Assembly: GCA_964034945.1 (NCBI GenBank)
Contig: OZ035960.1
Span: 112,150,824 to 112,214,823, forward strand
DNA length: 64,000 bases
DNA from: Chrysopilus asiliformis
Lineage: Eukaryota > Arthropoda > Insecta > Diptera > Rhagionidae
Direction of reading: 5' to 3'
Part shown: positions 44,801 through 56,220 of the stretch, in pieces
Position numbering within the stretch: position 1 is the stretch's first letter
How the letters are laid out: each line of letters begins with the position of its first letter
Made by a program: the position numbers and the translations under genes
The notes under the pieces: model-generated
Databases searched by the model: none
Told to the model about the DNA's origin: nothing
What the model saw: the letters and a program-made list of their open reading frames with translations, nothing else

Positions 44801-46884
44801 TCTCTATTTTCCATTAAATACCTTTTCCCACAGTAGAAAACTGTAGATGTTCACAAACAATTCGTAAAACTTTTGAACAATTTGCCAAAAAAAAACATCT
44901 TGCATTCTCCAAGAGTAGGCCAGATTTATTTTCAAGATTTCGAACTATGGTAATCTTCCCCTGAAACTATACGATTTCATGTAAAACAGAAAATGAAAGT
45001 TTGAATAAGTTGCACATAAATTTGCAATTAGTCTACGGTCGATTAAACTAACAAACCGACTACATTTATGGATACAAACAAAATGAATTACAAAATTTTA
45101 ATACAATGAGAAGCGAAACTCTCCCGGGATGAGTTATTGTTGTAACAGGAATATTGGACATTGTGCAGGAGTCCACTTGCAGCAAGGAAACCCAAAAGCA
45201 ATTATCGCTGAATTGCTGTGGACAATCTTTTATCCTTGACGGGATGTGAGTTTTCCACTGAACTTTTCCATTATGTCCAAGCGGTAGTATGTTGTCTGTA
45301 TGGGAGGATGCGAGACTGAGTTTTCCCCGTAGGATACAGAAAATAGCAGTTAGGGGATGAAATAGTTATAATAGCAGAAAAAGCCATAAATTAAATTTAT
45401 CTGTTCTATGTTATCTTTAACTCACCCTCCGCCCCCTTCCCACCCGCCCGCTATCTATATCTAAGGACTCAACAGTACAGAATCAGCAACGTACAACTGT
45501 TTCGAATACTTTTCAAGGAACGCCCCGGTGGAATGGTGGGGGTTAAAATTTATTAATATTGTTGAACAAGGTAATTTACAGGAAAAACACAACAAGTTTA
45601 CTGGATAAATAATAGAGTCAATATAGATCAGGGATGATTATTGCTTAAAGGGAGAATTTAATTTACAAAATGAGATAGAAACTTCATCTACACTCGCAAG
45701 GATTTGAATAATTTACCACGAAAACGGATATTATTAAATTTTCAAACGGTGAAAATTGGCCAAAAAACGTGGAATGAATGAGAAGATATTTCCGCCGGTT
45801 AGTATTAGTCGGGCGGGTGTGTGGAATCTTGAAATGTCTAATCCGTTTTATGAATTTGAAACGTTCAAGGATGGTTGATATAAGCTTTTGCAACCCTATC
45901 ATCCCCTATTGACAAAACCAATTAGTCCGACTAACTCAAACAGAACGTGACCAGGATATAAATGTCTTGCTTCAATATAGACTTTTCCCATTCTTTCGCT
46001 GAAAAGGAGACAACTTTCTTCTATTCTTTAGTGTTTGTATGACGGCGTAAATCAACAAACAAACAAACAAACAGACAAACCTGCGACACAGAGTTAAAGA
46101 AACGAATAGAAAAAAATCTGAAATAAAATAAATAAATAGACACATTCGGAGGATGTGATAAGGATCCAGCAGGAATCTTATAAAATTATAGCCACAAAAA
46201 AAAATCTCTGTTTTTGTGGGTAAAAAAAAAATCAACAAGGACCAACCGAAAACACAGCAAAGAAAAATAGACGAAAGGAAGAAATAAAGATTGAAATTAC
46301 AAAGAAAAACACTGAATTTTCACTAGGCTGAGAGTATCGTCGCTCTAAGCATATCAAAGTAGATTTGTCATTCGAGGAAAGTGGTCCCTTTTTCTTACCA
46401 CAGATTTTCTTACGCTTTCCGAAATTTTCCTCTTTTTAGTAGATACTCTCTCGATGTGGCGAACAATTTCCCCTTTTTTCTACATCGTCGTTTTTTCTTC
46501 TTGATGAAATGCCTTTTATGTTCGAAGATAATGAAATATTACTCGACGGAATGGAATATAATTTATGGTATTAGAATTTTAAGATACGCACGTACCGCGA
46601 GTATTCATCTACATAATTAAAAATTAAGTAAACGCTTTAATATGATTTTATGCTCAAAAGAAGTTAAAGACATTGTCGGATTGATGCGATGTGATGGGGT
46701 AGTAAAATATTTTAACACCGGAAAAAGTTTGCTAGTAAAAATTTATAAGCATTATCTCGGTATTCGTCAGTATTTTGAGAAAATAATTTTTCGAGGGAAG
46801 TTAGACATTTTTCGCTATCCAGAGAGTTCTTGGTTGTGTACATAATTTTTAAAAAAGCGGTGGGGCGTTTGAAGAATTCTTGGT
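44801..46884. other. No recognised gene
   Basis: AT-rich, with a short (AAAC) run near 46055. Frames of 67-88 codons (45972-46238 minus, 46381-46845 plus) have no recognised domain. Confidence 0.5.
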
Positions 46885-46990
46885 TTAGTAGAAATACAAT
46901 TCATCTGGGGGTTTTTGGGGTCGCCAAATCCGAATTCAACATTAAAAAGTTTGTAAGGATATCTCAAAGGCAAGGATTTATATTCGAAGA
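46885..46990 (-). repeat. Family E fragment, copy 4
   Basis: CATCTGGGGGTTTTTGGGGT, CGCCAAATCCGAATTC and GTTTGTAAGGATATCTC correspond to the reverse complement of E words at 55910-56000. Confidence 0.55.
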
Positions 46991-47089
46991 CTAAAAACTA
47001 TCTATATATAAGCATGGCTAAAGACAGACGTCATTCTGGATTTTAAATAATACACCTTAAAATGTCATGTTCGCGAGTACACGATATTT

Positions 47090-47705
47090 ATACCCGTATG
47101 GTGAAAACAAAGGGTATATTAACTTTGCCTTACCGTTTGTAACGCCAAGATCCCGTTATCACACACAAAAATGAATTACACCAGTGAGTTTAGAATGACT
47201 AAAAAAATTGAATTTTGCATATCCGTCCGTCCGTCTGTGGCGCGGATTGCGAGCGCACGGATTGAGCTAGAGACTTGAAATTTTGCGCAGATCCGTTTTT
47301 GTTAAATGCGAGGCTAAGTTCGTTAATGGGCAAAAATGGACCATTAGGGGGAGTACCCCCCATACGAACGAAATCGTTTTTTGTGAATATCTCAAAAATG
47401 GTGCATCTTATCAAAAAAAGTGCAAGAACAAAAGTTATTTAGGATATGATTCTACATAAAACTCTCATACATCAAAATCTCATTGGAACAAATTTTAAAA
47501 AATCTTATTGGAAAGTTTGACTTCAAAGTGGAATTTTGGTACAACTGTTCGAATTTTGATACGAATATCACCATACGGGTTTTCAATAATTGCCAGATTG
47601 GCAATTATAGCTTTTGTTATGTTTTATTTTATTTTTTGTTTTGTCTCGCTTTTATTCCTGATACACAGTACCCAAAAAATTATTTTTTTTCCATTTTAGT
47701 GCATT
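47090..47705 (+). repeat. Family C element, copy 2
   Basis: TACCGTTTGTAACGCCAAGA, ACACAAAAATGAATTACACC, CCGTCCGTCCGTCTG, then TTAGGATATGATTCTACATA, CATCAAAATCTCATTGGAAC and GGCAATTATAGCTTTTGTTA, in the same order as 19525-20345 but with one of the tandem modules missing. Confidence 0.65.
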
Positions 47706-48932
47706 TTTTAAAAATAAAAGCGTTGTTTAATTTTTTTTTTTATTTTTTTATTTGAATTAAAAAACAAAGTAGTAAAAACAACTAGCAAATCATTCATTTT
47801 AAACGCAGTATTTGATTTAAATGCATATAAAATTATTTAAATGAAAAGTATTAAAAACAAAAATCCAATCACTAAATTTGACTGTCTGACAGAACAAAAA
47901 TTTCCACCTTGAAATGAGTATAAAATGCGACCACAGATAAACATATAAATACGTCGCATCAACATACACTAATAATAATGAAAAGAGGTAGTAAACAATG
48001 AAAGAGAAGTTACTTTGATGTGGCGTCGCTGCTTTCTCTTACAAAAAATAACAATCATTTGGTTTAAATACTTTTCATTTAAATCAAATACAAAAACCGT
48101 TAGTGCAAATAAAACGATTTTTTTAACCGTTTTTTCATTGAATTTAATGAGAATGTTCCCTCAGTGTAAAACTTCTTTGAAAAACATTTATATTTTTCCC
48201 ACATTGGAGAACTCTTTCAACAACAAACAGATAACAAATTATGTCGAAAACATCTGATCAACAAACAGAAATTATTATAAAAATATTTCACAAAAATATT
48301 TCCGGAAAATAAAATTTTAATGATGTGTTTTATGCGTATACCTAAAGTTGAATTCCTTATTTTGATTGAAAAACTCCGACATTTATTAAATTTCCCATAA
48401 ATCCACCAAAACGATAAAAAAAAATTTCATACGATTTTTTTTATCGTTCCCACCAATATTTTATGATGACAATAAATGAAGTTATGATCTCCCATGACAG
48501 CTACATAATACTCTTCTCATTTAAATCACAGCTACTATAGAAATACGCCATCATCAAATTTAAATATAGACTGGATCTCGTTAGGTTAAAATTGCTGTCA
48601 ACGATGTTGTCACCATGACAAAAGAAAATCCTTTCTACGTTTCAATTATTTTTTATTTAATTTCGAAAATTATTTGAAATTAAATGGAAATCGCATCTTT
48701 GATGTTTTTAGGTTACATTGGGCTTAGAAAAAATTGGATTTTTTTTTGTAATTATAAAAAAAAATAAAAGGTATTGTGATTGCAATATTTCCGAAAATGC
48801 AAAAATAAACATGAAGTGTTTCAAGGACGAGAAATCTGGCCAATCTGTGGAATTAAGGGCGACACAAAAGTAAAGTTGTATGAGTAAAAGAGACACAAGT
48901 TTCGGATCTTTATTCACACCCACGTTCTCTTA
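47706..48932. other. No recognised gene
   Basis: AT-rich, no feature of note. Confidence 0.5.
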
Positions 48933-49053
48933 GGCCTATGTTACACACGGCAACTTTAAGCGACGACTTTTCTAAAGTATAGGTGACCTCTCACTTCTCT
49001 CGCCTATACTTAAGAAAAGTCGCCGCTTAAAGTTGCCGTGTGTAACATAGACC
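48933..49053. mobile_element. 121-bp hairpin MITE, TTA target duplication
   Basis: Arms 48933-48983 and 49003-49053 (51 bases each) are reverse complements with 3 mismatches, with a 19-base loop. TTA flanks both sides (48930-48932, 49054-49056). Ends begin GG(C/T)CTATGTTACACACGG. If transcribed, the RNA would form a long stem. Assignment to PIF/Harbinger-type MITEs rests on the 3-bp duplication. Confidence 0.85.
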
Positions 49054-49248
49054 TTACTCTTTGGGAAATAAAAAAAAATTCAATTGGTTGATTTTATCAA
49101 AGAAATATCGGTCCAATACCCTGTAAATTCTATTTTTTGTTTCACAGAATTTTTATTAAATTCAAACCAATTTCTATTACTACTTCTTTCAATGGTAATT
49201 TAAGAGGAATTTTTCTATTATTTGAAATTCAATTCTCCACATATTCTA
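49054..49248. other. No recognised feature
   Basis: AT-rich spacer. Confidence 0.5.
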
Positions 49249-49520
49249 CACTCAGAAAAATGGAGGCTAACTCGACGACCTACATACGGCGTAATTGGCC
49301 TCCGGCAAGCGCGCGTTCGCCTGCATGTGGGCAAGTAAAACTGAGTTGACCTGTGGTCGGAGAAATTCTGAAATTAAGCCACCAGCAGGTGAAGTAGAGC
49401 ATTGGGAGCTGCACGAGTTGACCTTAGATAGGTTAACTCTGACCGCTAGCTGGCTTACAGACACCTCTGTAAGGTCAGAGTTAACCTGACAAAAAGTTGA
49501 CCTGGACATTTTTCTGAGTG
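49249..49520 (+). mobile_element. Element F, copy 2
   Basis: Starts CACTCAGAAAAATG and ends CATTTTTCTGAGTG, a perfect 14-base inverted repeat. AGGTTAACTCTGACC (49430-49444) and GGTCAGAGTTAACCT (49473-49487) form an inner perfect 15-base inverted repeat. The interior is GC-richer than its surroundings. Aligns with the reverse complement of 3302-3628. The frames at 49137-49349, 49267-49614 and 49295-49489 arise from it. Confidence 0.75.
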
Positions 49521-51014
49521 TGGTGTTGATGAATTTAAGCTTATTAAAATTACAAACAGAAGTTTTTAAGAGAATTTTATGTAATTTTGCATTCACTGAA
49601 GTAGAATTGAACAATTTTAATAATTTCTATTCAATACATACAGATAAAATCATACAGGTGCATTGAAACTTATTAAATTAATTCCACACTATGTGCAATT
49701 AATATGCATTAAATTAATTCAATAAAGTCTAACATTGATTCAATAAATTTCAATACAGCGGTATGTTTTTACTGCTAATGAAGTAAAAACCGTGATCAAA
49801 TCGAACGCCGCTGTGAGTCATTGCTATTCATAGGTACTTAATACTCTTATGAGTTTTCACCCTTTTTCAATTCAGATCTTCTACCGTCACTAATTATTAC
49901 AAAATCATCCAATAAATGGTGTATAACGTGAAAACTTCCAACAATCGAATGAAAATTTAAATTAAATGAAGACCGAATAATTTTGATTTTGAAAATTTAA
50001 ATCAAAATATGCTTCCAAATGCTTTATAATCCACATTAATATGTGTGGGATTTTCCGTGGTACGGAACATATGAGGTTGACGAAACAAGAATCCAAAAGC
50101 TTTTAGAACCCATACTGATTTTACCTAGGAAAATATGGCAAAAAGTATTTCCCAGTTTCCGACAGTACATTATGAAATGTTGGAGTTTTGTTTCATCCTC
50201 TGGGGAATAATTTCAGTTTTTTTTTTCCTTTTATTCGACTTACCTTTATTTCTGTAGAGATTCTCTGTATTTATTTGCGATTACTTTTGTGAAAATGCAA
50301 TTTCGTTTTTAACTTGTGAATATTTTATTTCGCGTATTGCATGCACATTCCGCACTTATCTGACTGTAAGTTTTCAAAACTGCAGATATTTTCCTGTATT
50401 TTTCATAAAAAAAATATCGAATAAAAAACTTTTCAAATTCCCATAGTGCAATTCGCTTATTTTCAATGAAGTAAAGAACTAAAAAAAACTATACACTTTT
50501 GTAAAATAAAGGAAAATATTTGGAAAAATCGTATTGACGAATTTAAAAAAAAAAATAAACAACAGATGAGATATCAACTAAATAAAAATCTAAAGATCAG
50601 CATACAAGTTATGCTTTTAAGTGCTTTAATTCTCCTGGGAAATGTCAGTTATGCTTCGTAGAGCATGAGTTGGTAAAAGTTTTTCAAAAGAGAAGTTAAA
50701 AGTTTTCAAGTGGAAAAGATCCAAAAACTTAGCTACTACTTTGTTAGCATTTTTTTTTTTCTTTGCGATTTTATTTGATGTCATTCTTAATTCAATGTTT
50801 TTATTGTTATTTCCCATATATTTATGGGATCCTTCCAATGGTAGAAAAAAATAAACATAAGTCAACAATAATTTTATGAAAGTCAACGACGGGATAATTT
50901 AGAGAAAAATAGGGATATTACACTTTCATGTGGGAAAAAATAAATCATGTGGATTTGCTTCAAATACTTTACGTTCACAAAGATTTTTATGTGATTTGCT
51001 AACACAGAAGAACG
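49521..51014. other. No recognised gene
   Basis: AT-rich, with TTAATTCAAT-type words near 49680-49740. No gene or repeat with ends. Confidence 0.5.
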
Positions 51015-51128
51015 TGGGGGAGGATGGTGGATGGGGGATGAGGGGGGGGGGGGGGGGGGGAGAGGGGGGGAAGGTTGGGGGTGAGAAGGTTGTTGGGGGG
51101 GGGGGAGGTTGGGGAGGGGAGGGGGGTT
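51015..51128 (+). repeat. G-rich tract
   Basis: About 114 bases almost entirely of G with A and a few T, including a run of about 19 G near 51042-51060 and an 11-12 G run near 51096-51105. The many GGG runs meet the pattern for G-quadruplexes. The 91-codon frame 50930-51205 translates it as poly-Gly and is not a gene. Confidence 0.9.
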
Positions 51129-51442
51129 GTACTGTACAGAATGGGCAGAGAAGTTACAGATTTGCTAAAAATTTAGCACGCAGAGCTGGCTTAAATCTTT
51201 TTTGAAGTAACTTTCGAAAACCACCAGTTATGTTTCGTTTTATTAAAAGTCTTTATTTACCTACTCTGCTTGTCAGTGTCAAATCTCGTCACTCTTCCAC
51301 ATACCCAATTGTCTCGAAATGTGGCACACATTCGAAACACGTAACTTTTTTTGGGCGCCAATCCGGGACAATATGAGGATAAAAAATTATATAAAAAAAA
51401 CCCTGATTTAGATTAAAACCAAAGAAAAAAAAATCAATAATA
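51129..51442. other. No recognised feature
   Basis: AT-rich spacer. Confidence 0.5.
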
Positions 51443-51530
51443 TGCGCCGCAGGCGAAATATTTTAAACAGAATGCGGTGCAGTTATTCAAATCCAGAGAT
51501 ACAGAGTTCAAAGCCAAAGTAACTTAAATT
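51443..51530 (+). repeat. Dispersed repeat L, copy 3
   Basis: CGCCGCAGGCGAAATATTTT, AACAGAATGCGGTGCAGTTA and AAAGCCAAAGTAACTTAA align with 5542-5650. Confidence 0.65.
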
Positions 51531-51544
51531 TCTGTCTGAAACTT

Positions 51545-51735
51545 GTTCCTGAAAGTCTGAAACTTATTCATGAAGCACCCGGAAACTGGAATTTTTTAAT
51601 ACAAAATCGCCGGGATTTTGATACCTTTTGCTAATTGAATTTCTTCTACGATATAAAAATAAAATTCGCGGAATGAGTTCTAAATAAAATTCGGGAAGGA
51701 AATCCAAAACAAATCGCAACTGTAGACGATTATTT
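51545..51735 (+). repeat. Dispersed repeat M, copy 2 (empty site)
   Basis: GGAATTTTTTAATACAAAAT, ATACCTTTTGCTAATTGAAT and AATAAAATTCGCGGAATGAG align with 16548-17215 without the MITE. GCTAATTGAA is the uninterrupted counterpart of the MITE target. Confidence 0.65.
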
Positions 51736-53583
51736 ACAAAATAATAGATTCTTACAAATCGTAAAGAAAAATTTTTACTAAAACAAATCCAAGAGATATT
51801 TTTACCTGCAACGAAAATGCAAAAACAATTTCAGATAAAAAAAAATCTTTATCACAAGTAAAAGACAATTATTGCTAGTTTTTTAATTACAAAGAGATAT
51901 CTTTTATAATCCCATAAGAAGCTGCTAGGATTAGCTTAAGGAAGCATTTAATGAAAATTATCGCACTGAAGCAGAAACTTTTTCAATTAAAGTTTTTAAA
52001 CGAAAACTTTCGCGTTTTCTCCCATACGGTTTCTATTAACTAATATTTGAAAATTTAAGAAAAAATGTTTGTGCAGTGTTTACATTTAATGTATTTTTAA
52101 TTCAATTAAATGAAAGTTTTTTAGAAAAAAATTTAGATTACTTCAGAAACTCTCTTTTCCAGGATTTTCCCGGATTTTCCGACTTTTTCACAACTGGGAC
52201 CAATTTGGCTTTCAGGGAAAACTGTTTTCTTACAATTTAAGAACACTTTCATCATGACTTTGGTTAAATTCAGAATTACAACCTGAATTCACCCCTATTA
52301 TAGAAATCATTGACTTAGAAGCGTTGTGCAAATAAATATAAGGTACGCGTGCAACGACCTCCAACCGTATTCACATCTTGACCCAATTTTATCACTAATT
52401 AAACATTTTTTTAAAAAATCTTACATTAATAGAACACGGCAGAAAAAGGTGGAAAATTAGCAAAACTCAAGTGGTCCTCAAATTCACAAATAAATTGCGA
52501 AAAGGTGGAAATCTACAAAAGTAAGTATACAAAAGGACATGAAAGAGTTGCTTTTCATTAACGGTAAAAATTGAATCTTACCAAGGTTGAGAATAATTAA
52601 TACAGAAAATTTCCAAATGTTGAGGGAAATGTAATTTAAATAATATTCTAATTACAGGAAATATACCAAGAAAACCAAAGATGTAAATTTTTTTCTTTTT
52701 GTCTATTTTCTTAGGTTTTTTGAAACTAATTACTCTGAAAGTGGTCAAAATGAATAGTTCTAGCGTTCTAGAAATTTCTAAATTGTTTAACTTTGATATT
52801 TAAAGTTTTTCTGGGAATTTTTTTCGGAATTAAGTAAAAAAAATTAGGTAAAAAATGCTTCTTGGTGTGTACACCAAGGCTAACATCTTGGCCACTTAAA
52901 CCAACCCAACTTTATCCACTTTCAAAGACTTTTAACTCGGATACTACTCGACTGATTTAGCCGAAATTTTGTGTTAGAGGCTGTCCATAAAATACCTCCG
53001 TGTAATTATCGTTACTTTAGACCAGGGGTATCCAAGATAACTGTCTCTGTACAACCACCACCACGTCGAAACCACCACAACCTGAACTCAAAACATTTGC
53101 TACTCGGCATTCAAAACCTCATTACAAATCTAATAAATATTAAGCAGACGAATGACATCCTCTTGCATCGAAAGTCTGAAACAAACTAACTACAAATCAA
53201 ACTGCATATCGATTCTAGCTGACTGGTGGTGGAAAGAGATGTTCGATCACGTCCGGCGGCCTTTCGTTCAGGTTCGTTTTTCTGAATGCTAATGTAAGAT
53301 AGTATTGACAAAAACATTAATGTGGGCAAAGTAAAATGTGTCTGGCTCAATAATATGTACGAGGAGCCGCAAGAGCCAAGGCCTGGAGATGCCTGCTTTA
53401 GACATTGGCTTACCGAAGGTTACACGATACGAGATTTTCCGAAAGGATTTCATACCGCCATCACACTAACACAGGACTGCCATCTCCCCCCACAAGTGTG
53501 TGACGTATTTTATCAACAAATTCTTATATATTTTCTGAAGGAAAGACCGCAGCGAGGAGAACAGTTTTCTACAAACCCTGTTT
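51736..53583. other. No recognised gene
   Basis: Includes a short GGCTGTCCATAAAATACC module at 52979 and a GC-richer stretch 53010-53290. The 94-codon frame 53322-53606 overlaps the ATACCGCCATCACAC repeat word and runs into B copy 8, so it is not called. Confidence 0.45.
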
Positions 53584-53893
53584 CTACTTTCCTTTACAGA
53601 GGGTAACGGAGATCGACTTGAGAACGGAGGCAGAGAGAAATTAGAAATTACGAAATCTGTTTCAGGCAAAATTATGTGGATATCCGTGCATCTGTCTGCC
53701 AGTCTGTCCATTGTCCGTATCTTAAATAACTCGAGAACGCGTTGATCTAGCGATTTGAAATTTTTCGTGAATAAGTTCGTTATTTCGTTGTTTTCTATGA
53801 ACTTTTGGAAAAGTAACGGTACCAATAACGGATACCTCAAATTTACATAGAAAAGTTTTGTGTTGATCGCAACTGATATTTTTCTTGTAAGAT
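53584..53893 (+). mobile_element. Family B element, copy 8
   Basis: TCTACTTTCCTTTACAGAGG, CTTGAGAACGGAGGCAGAGA, GAAATCTGTTTCAGGCAAAA, CCGTGCATCTGTCTG, CTCGAGAACGCGTTGATC and the 3' end GTGTTGATCGCAACTGATAT. Shortened in the 3' half relative to 23085-23620. Confidence 0.75.
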
Positions 53894-54925
53894 TTAAGCA
53901 GCGGTAAGTCACAAATTTATATCACTCAGCTAAACTAATTTTCCTTGTGGGCCTTAAGGAATTTAAAGATGAAATTATCATCAAACTAATTTTGTTTCAA
54001 AAACCATAAGCAAAGGGACATCAAAAGTTCTACAACAAAAAAAAAACATCAACAACACATTAAAATTAATGTCACAAAATCCAATAAAATACACTAGAGT
54101 GATTTATCTAAAATAGTGAAAATATTTTTCATATTTTATTCACCAGCTTTTCACAATTACTCATTTTACCGGTTGTGATCCTTTTTCCGTATTTACCCAC
54201 TATAAAATAAAATTGTTATTTGGCGAGTGAAAGTTTAAAATTGTTTCATCCCGTAAAATGAACTCGTTCTTGTTTCCGTTACTTTGGCTACCCCTTGAGA
54301 AAAATAAATGACACTTCATAAAATTGGTCATCAATCTTTTTTGGTGCGACAAGCAAGATAAATGAGAAAAACTTTTACTTTAATACACCAAAAATACAAA
54401 ATACTCATACTATTTCAACATTTTACGACGGATTCATCAAAACTCTGCACGGGAAACTTCATTGCACAAATACTTGCTCGGATGATGATGATGTAAATTG
54501 AAAAATCGAAATAAACAACTTTGTTTATGTCCTTGAAATGATTTTAAAAGCAAAATCGATTTAATAGAGTTCTGATTTAATGTCTGACGGGTTTTTGTTT
54601 TCAAGATAATTAAATGAAATTACGATAGCTTTTAATGAAAATGTTCCTATAATGGACGATTTAATCGAAATGATATCCAATTGGATTTTGATCAAACGTT
54701 ATTATCAGGGCTTTTCTCGGAAATGTAGATGCAGAAGGAAAGCCTTTAAAACCTTTAGACAATTTCAATCAATTACAAAATTATGTTAAAGACTGTCCAT
54801 AAAATACGTGACATTAATTTTCACCTTCTCGAATCCTTCCTATCCCGTAGAGATAAATATTTATATAATTTTATTTTCCATGCTTTTATCTCGCTTATAT
54901 TTCTGACACACAGTCAGTCTTTGTA
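53894..54925. other. No recognised gene; CCATAAAATACGTGAC word at 54797
   Basis: AT-rich. GACTGTCCATAAAATACGTG at 54791 is another copy of the module described at 36578 and 44281. Confidence 0.5.
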
Positions 54926-55470
54926 AAGGGTCTTTCAATAAGGACATAACAATTTTGTATTTTAATAAAAACGCAAACTAAAACTTTTTTTATGATCTGG
55001 CAATGCTTTTTTTGTGATCTGGCAATGCTAAAACGTCAGTCAAGGTTTACATTTTTATCATGGTGAAGTTCACGAACGAGCAACGTTTGGAAATGATTAA
55101 AACTTACTACCGAAATTCTGAGTCGGTGGTCGCAATCGTGTAATCTCGAGAAATGGTCCGGTCGAATGGCCACCTCGCTCATGCGATTTAACGCCGTTGG
55201 ATTTTTTTTATGATGGTATATTAAGTCGTTGGTTTATGCCCATAAGCCAACAACGTTAGAGGAGCTCAGGAACAATATCGAACGCTAAATTGCCAACATT
55301 CCGGCAGATATGTGTGGAAAATTGGTGGAAAATTGGCTCCAAAGAATCAATGTGCAAACGTGTTCGCGGTGGCCATATGACTACACCTGGAATAAATTTC
55401 AGCCCGATATCTCAATTATTCTGTGTTTTATTTAAATACAAAAATGTTATGTCCTTATTGAAAGACCCGA
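54926..55470 (+). mobile_element. Mariner-like deletion derivative D, copy 1
   Basis: Bounded by TA at 54924-54925 and 55471-55472. The inverted repeats begin GGGTCTTTCAATAAGGACAT and are perfect over 24 bases (54928-54951 and 55445-55468), continuing with a few differences for another 20 or so. The body is only about 545 bp but retains the start and the end of a transposase. It is a non-autonomous derivative of a Tc1/mariner-superfamily element. Confidence 0.85.
55060..55385 (+). pseudogene. Internally deleted transposase remnant (D copy 1)
   Basis: An ATG at 55060 opens MVKFTNEQRLEMIKTYYRN, a 27-residue N-terminal piece with the helix-turn-helix start typical of this transposase group, ending at TAA (55141-55143). 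Then comes PPRSCDLTPLD in one frame and the C-terminal part (NNIER near 55276, VENWW near 55319, CKRVRGGH near 55351) in others. The PPRSCDLTPLD word resembles the third catalytic Asp region. The middle of the protein is missing and frames are broken, so it is inactive. Confidence 0.8.
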
Positions 55471-55479
55471 TATTTGTTT

Positions 55480-55715
55480 GTCTGTCTGTTTGTCAGATTC
55501 AATTTTGACCCACATTCAGCTTTTGGGATCGCTAAATCCGATTCTGGCATTAAGAAATCTGTAAGGATAACGGAAGGTCTTGCGAGGATAATGTGATTAT
55601 TTTTCCCTAAAATTTTGAGGAAAAAAATCTCATCTGGGGGTTTTTGAGGTCGCTGACTTAGAAGTCTGTAAGGAGAATGTTAAGAAGTCTGTAAGGATAA
55701 CGGAAGGTCCCCATT
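55480..55715 (-). repeat. Family E element, copy 3
   Basis: Minus-strand reading: CCTTCCGTTATCCTTACAGA, CTCAAAAACCCCCAGATGAG, AATAATCACATTATCCTCGC, ending in the GGGTCAAAATTGAATCTGAC and ACAAACAGACAGACAAAC tail. It begins only a few bases from the right end of D copy 1. Confidence 0.65.
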
Positions 55716-55904
55716 CAAAATATTGGAAGAGAGTAAATTTGAGAGGGTAATCATAATTTGTTGTTTCCTACTCACTAACATTTCGCCTACTGAACGGTTT
55801 TACCAGAATTTGCCCACCAAATACATTTGACAAATTGCGACTAAAAAGCTTACCAGCTGGTACACCAGAAATAAAAGTCAACGTAGTACCTGTGTTAGTC
55901 TTTT

Positions 55905-56220
55905 AATACATATCCTTGCTTTTGACATATCCTTACAGACTTCTTAACGTCTCAATCGGATTCAGCGACCCCAAGAACCCCCAGATGAGATTTTCCCGGA
56001 AAATTTAAGAAAAACGACAATCACGTTATCCTTACAGGACCTTGCTCTATCCTTATAAGGACGAACTAGTGAAAATATTGTATTGTCATCGGATTTACGT
56101 ATGTATGCAAAATTTCAAGTTAATCGGATGAGTGGAAGTGGGTCAAAATTAGATAGCAAGTTTTGATCATGACAGACAAACAAACAAACAGACAGACAGA
56201 TACGAAAGCAAGCTAAATAA
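55905..56220 (+). repeat. Family E element, copy 2 (empty site for the 28-kb MITE)
   Basis: CATATCCTTACAGACTTCTT, CCCCAAGAACCCCCAGATGA, GATTTTCCCGGAAAATTTAA, AATCACGTTATCCTTACAGG, then the ACAAACAAACAAACAGACAG tail. It is inverted relative to copy 3, about 200 bp away. Confidence 0.7.

Noticed and set aside
44164..44817. 217-codon plus-strand frame and 150-codon minus-strand frame
   Set aside because: Both read through the CTGTCTGTCCGT array and part of an A element; no stop codon can occur in the unit.
50930..51205. 91-codon frame with poly-Gly
   Set aside because: It is the translation of the G-rich tract.
53322..53606. 94-codon frame with balanced composition
   Set aside because: It overlaps a dispersed word also present near 15915 and runs into a B element.
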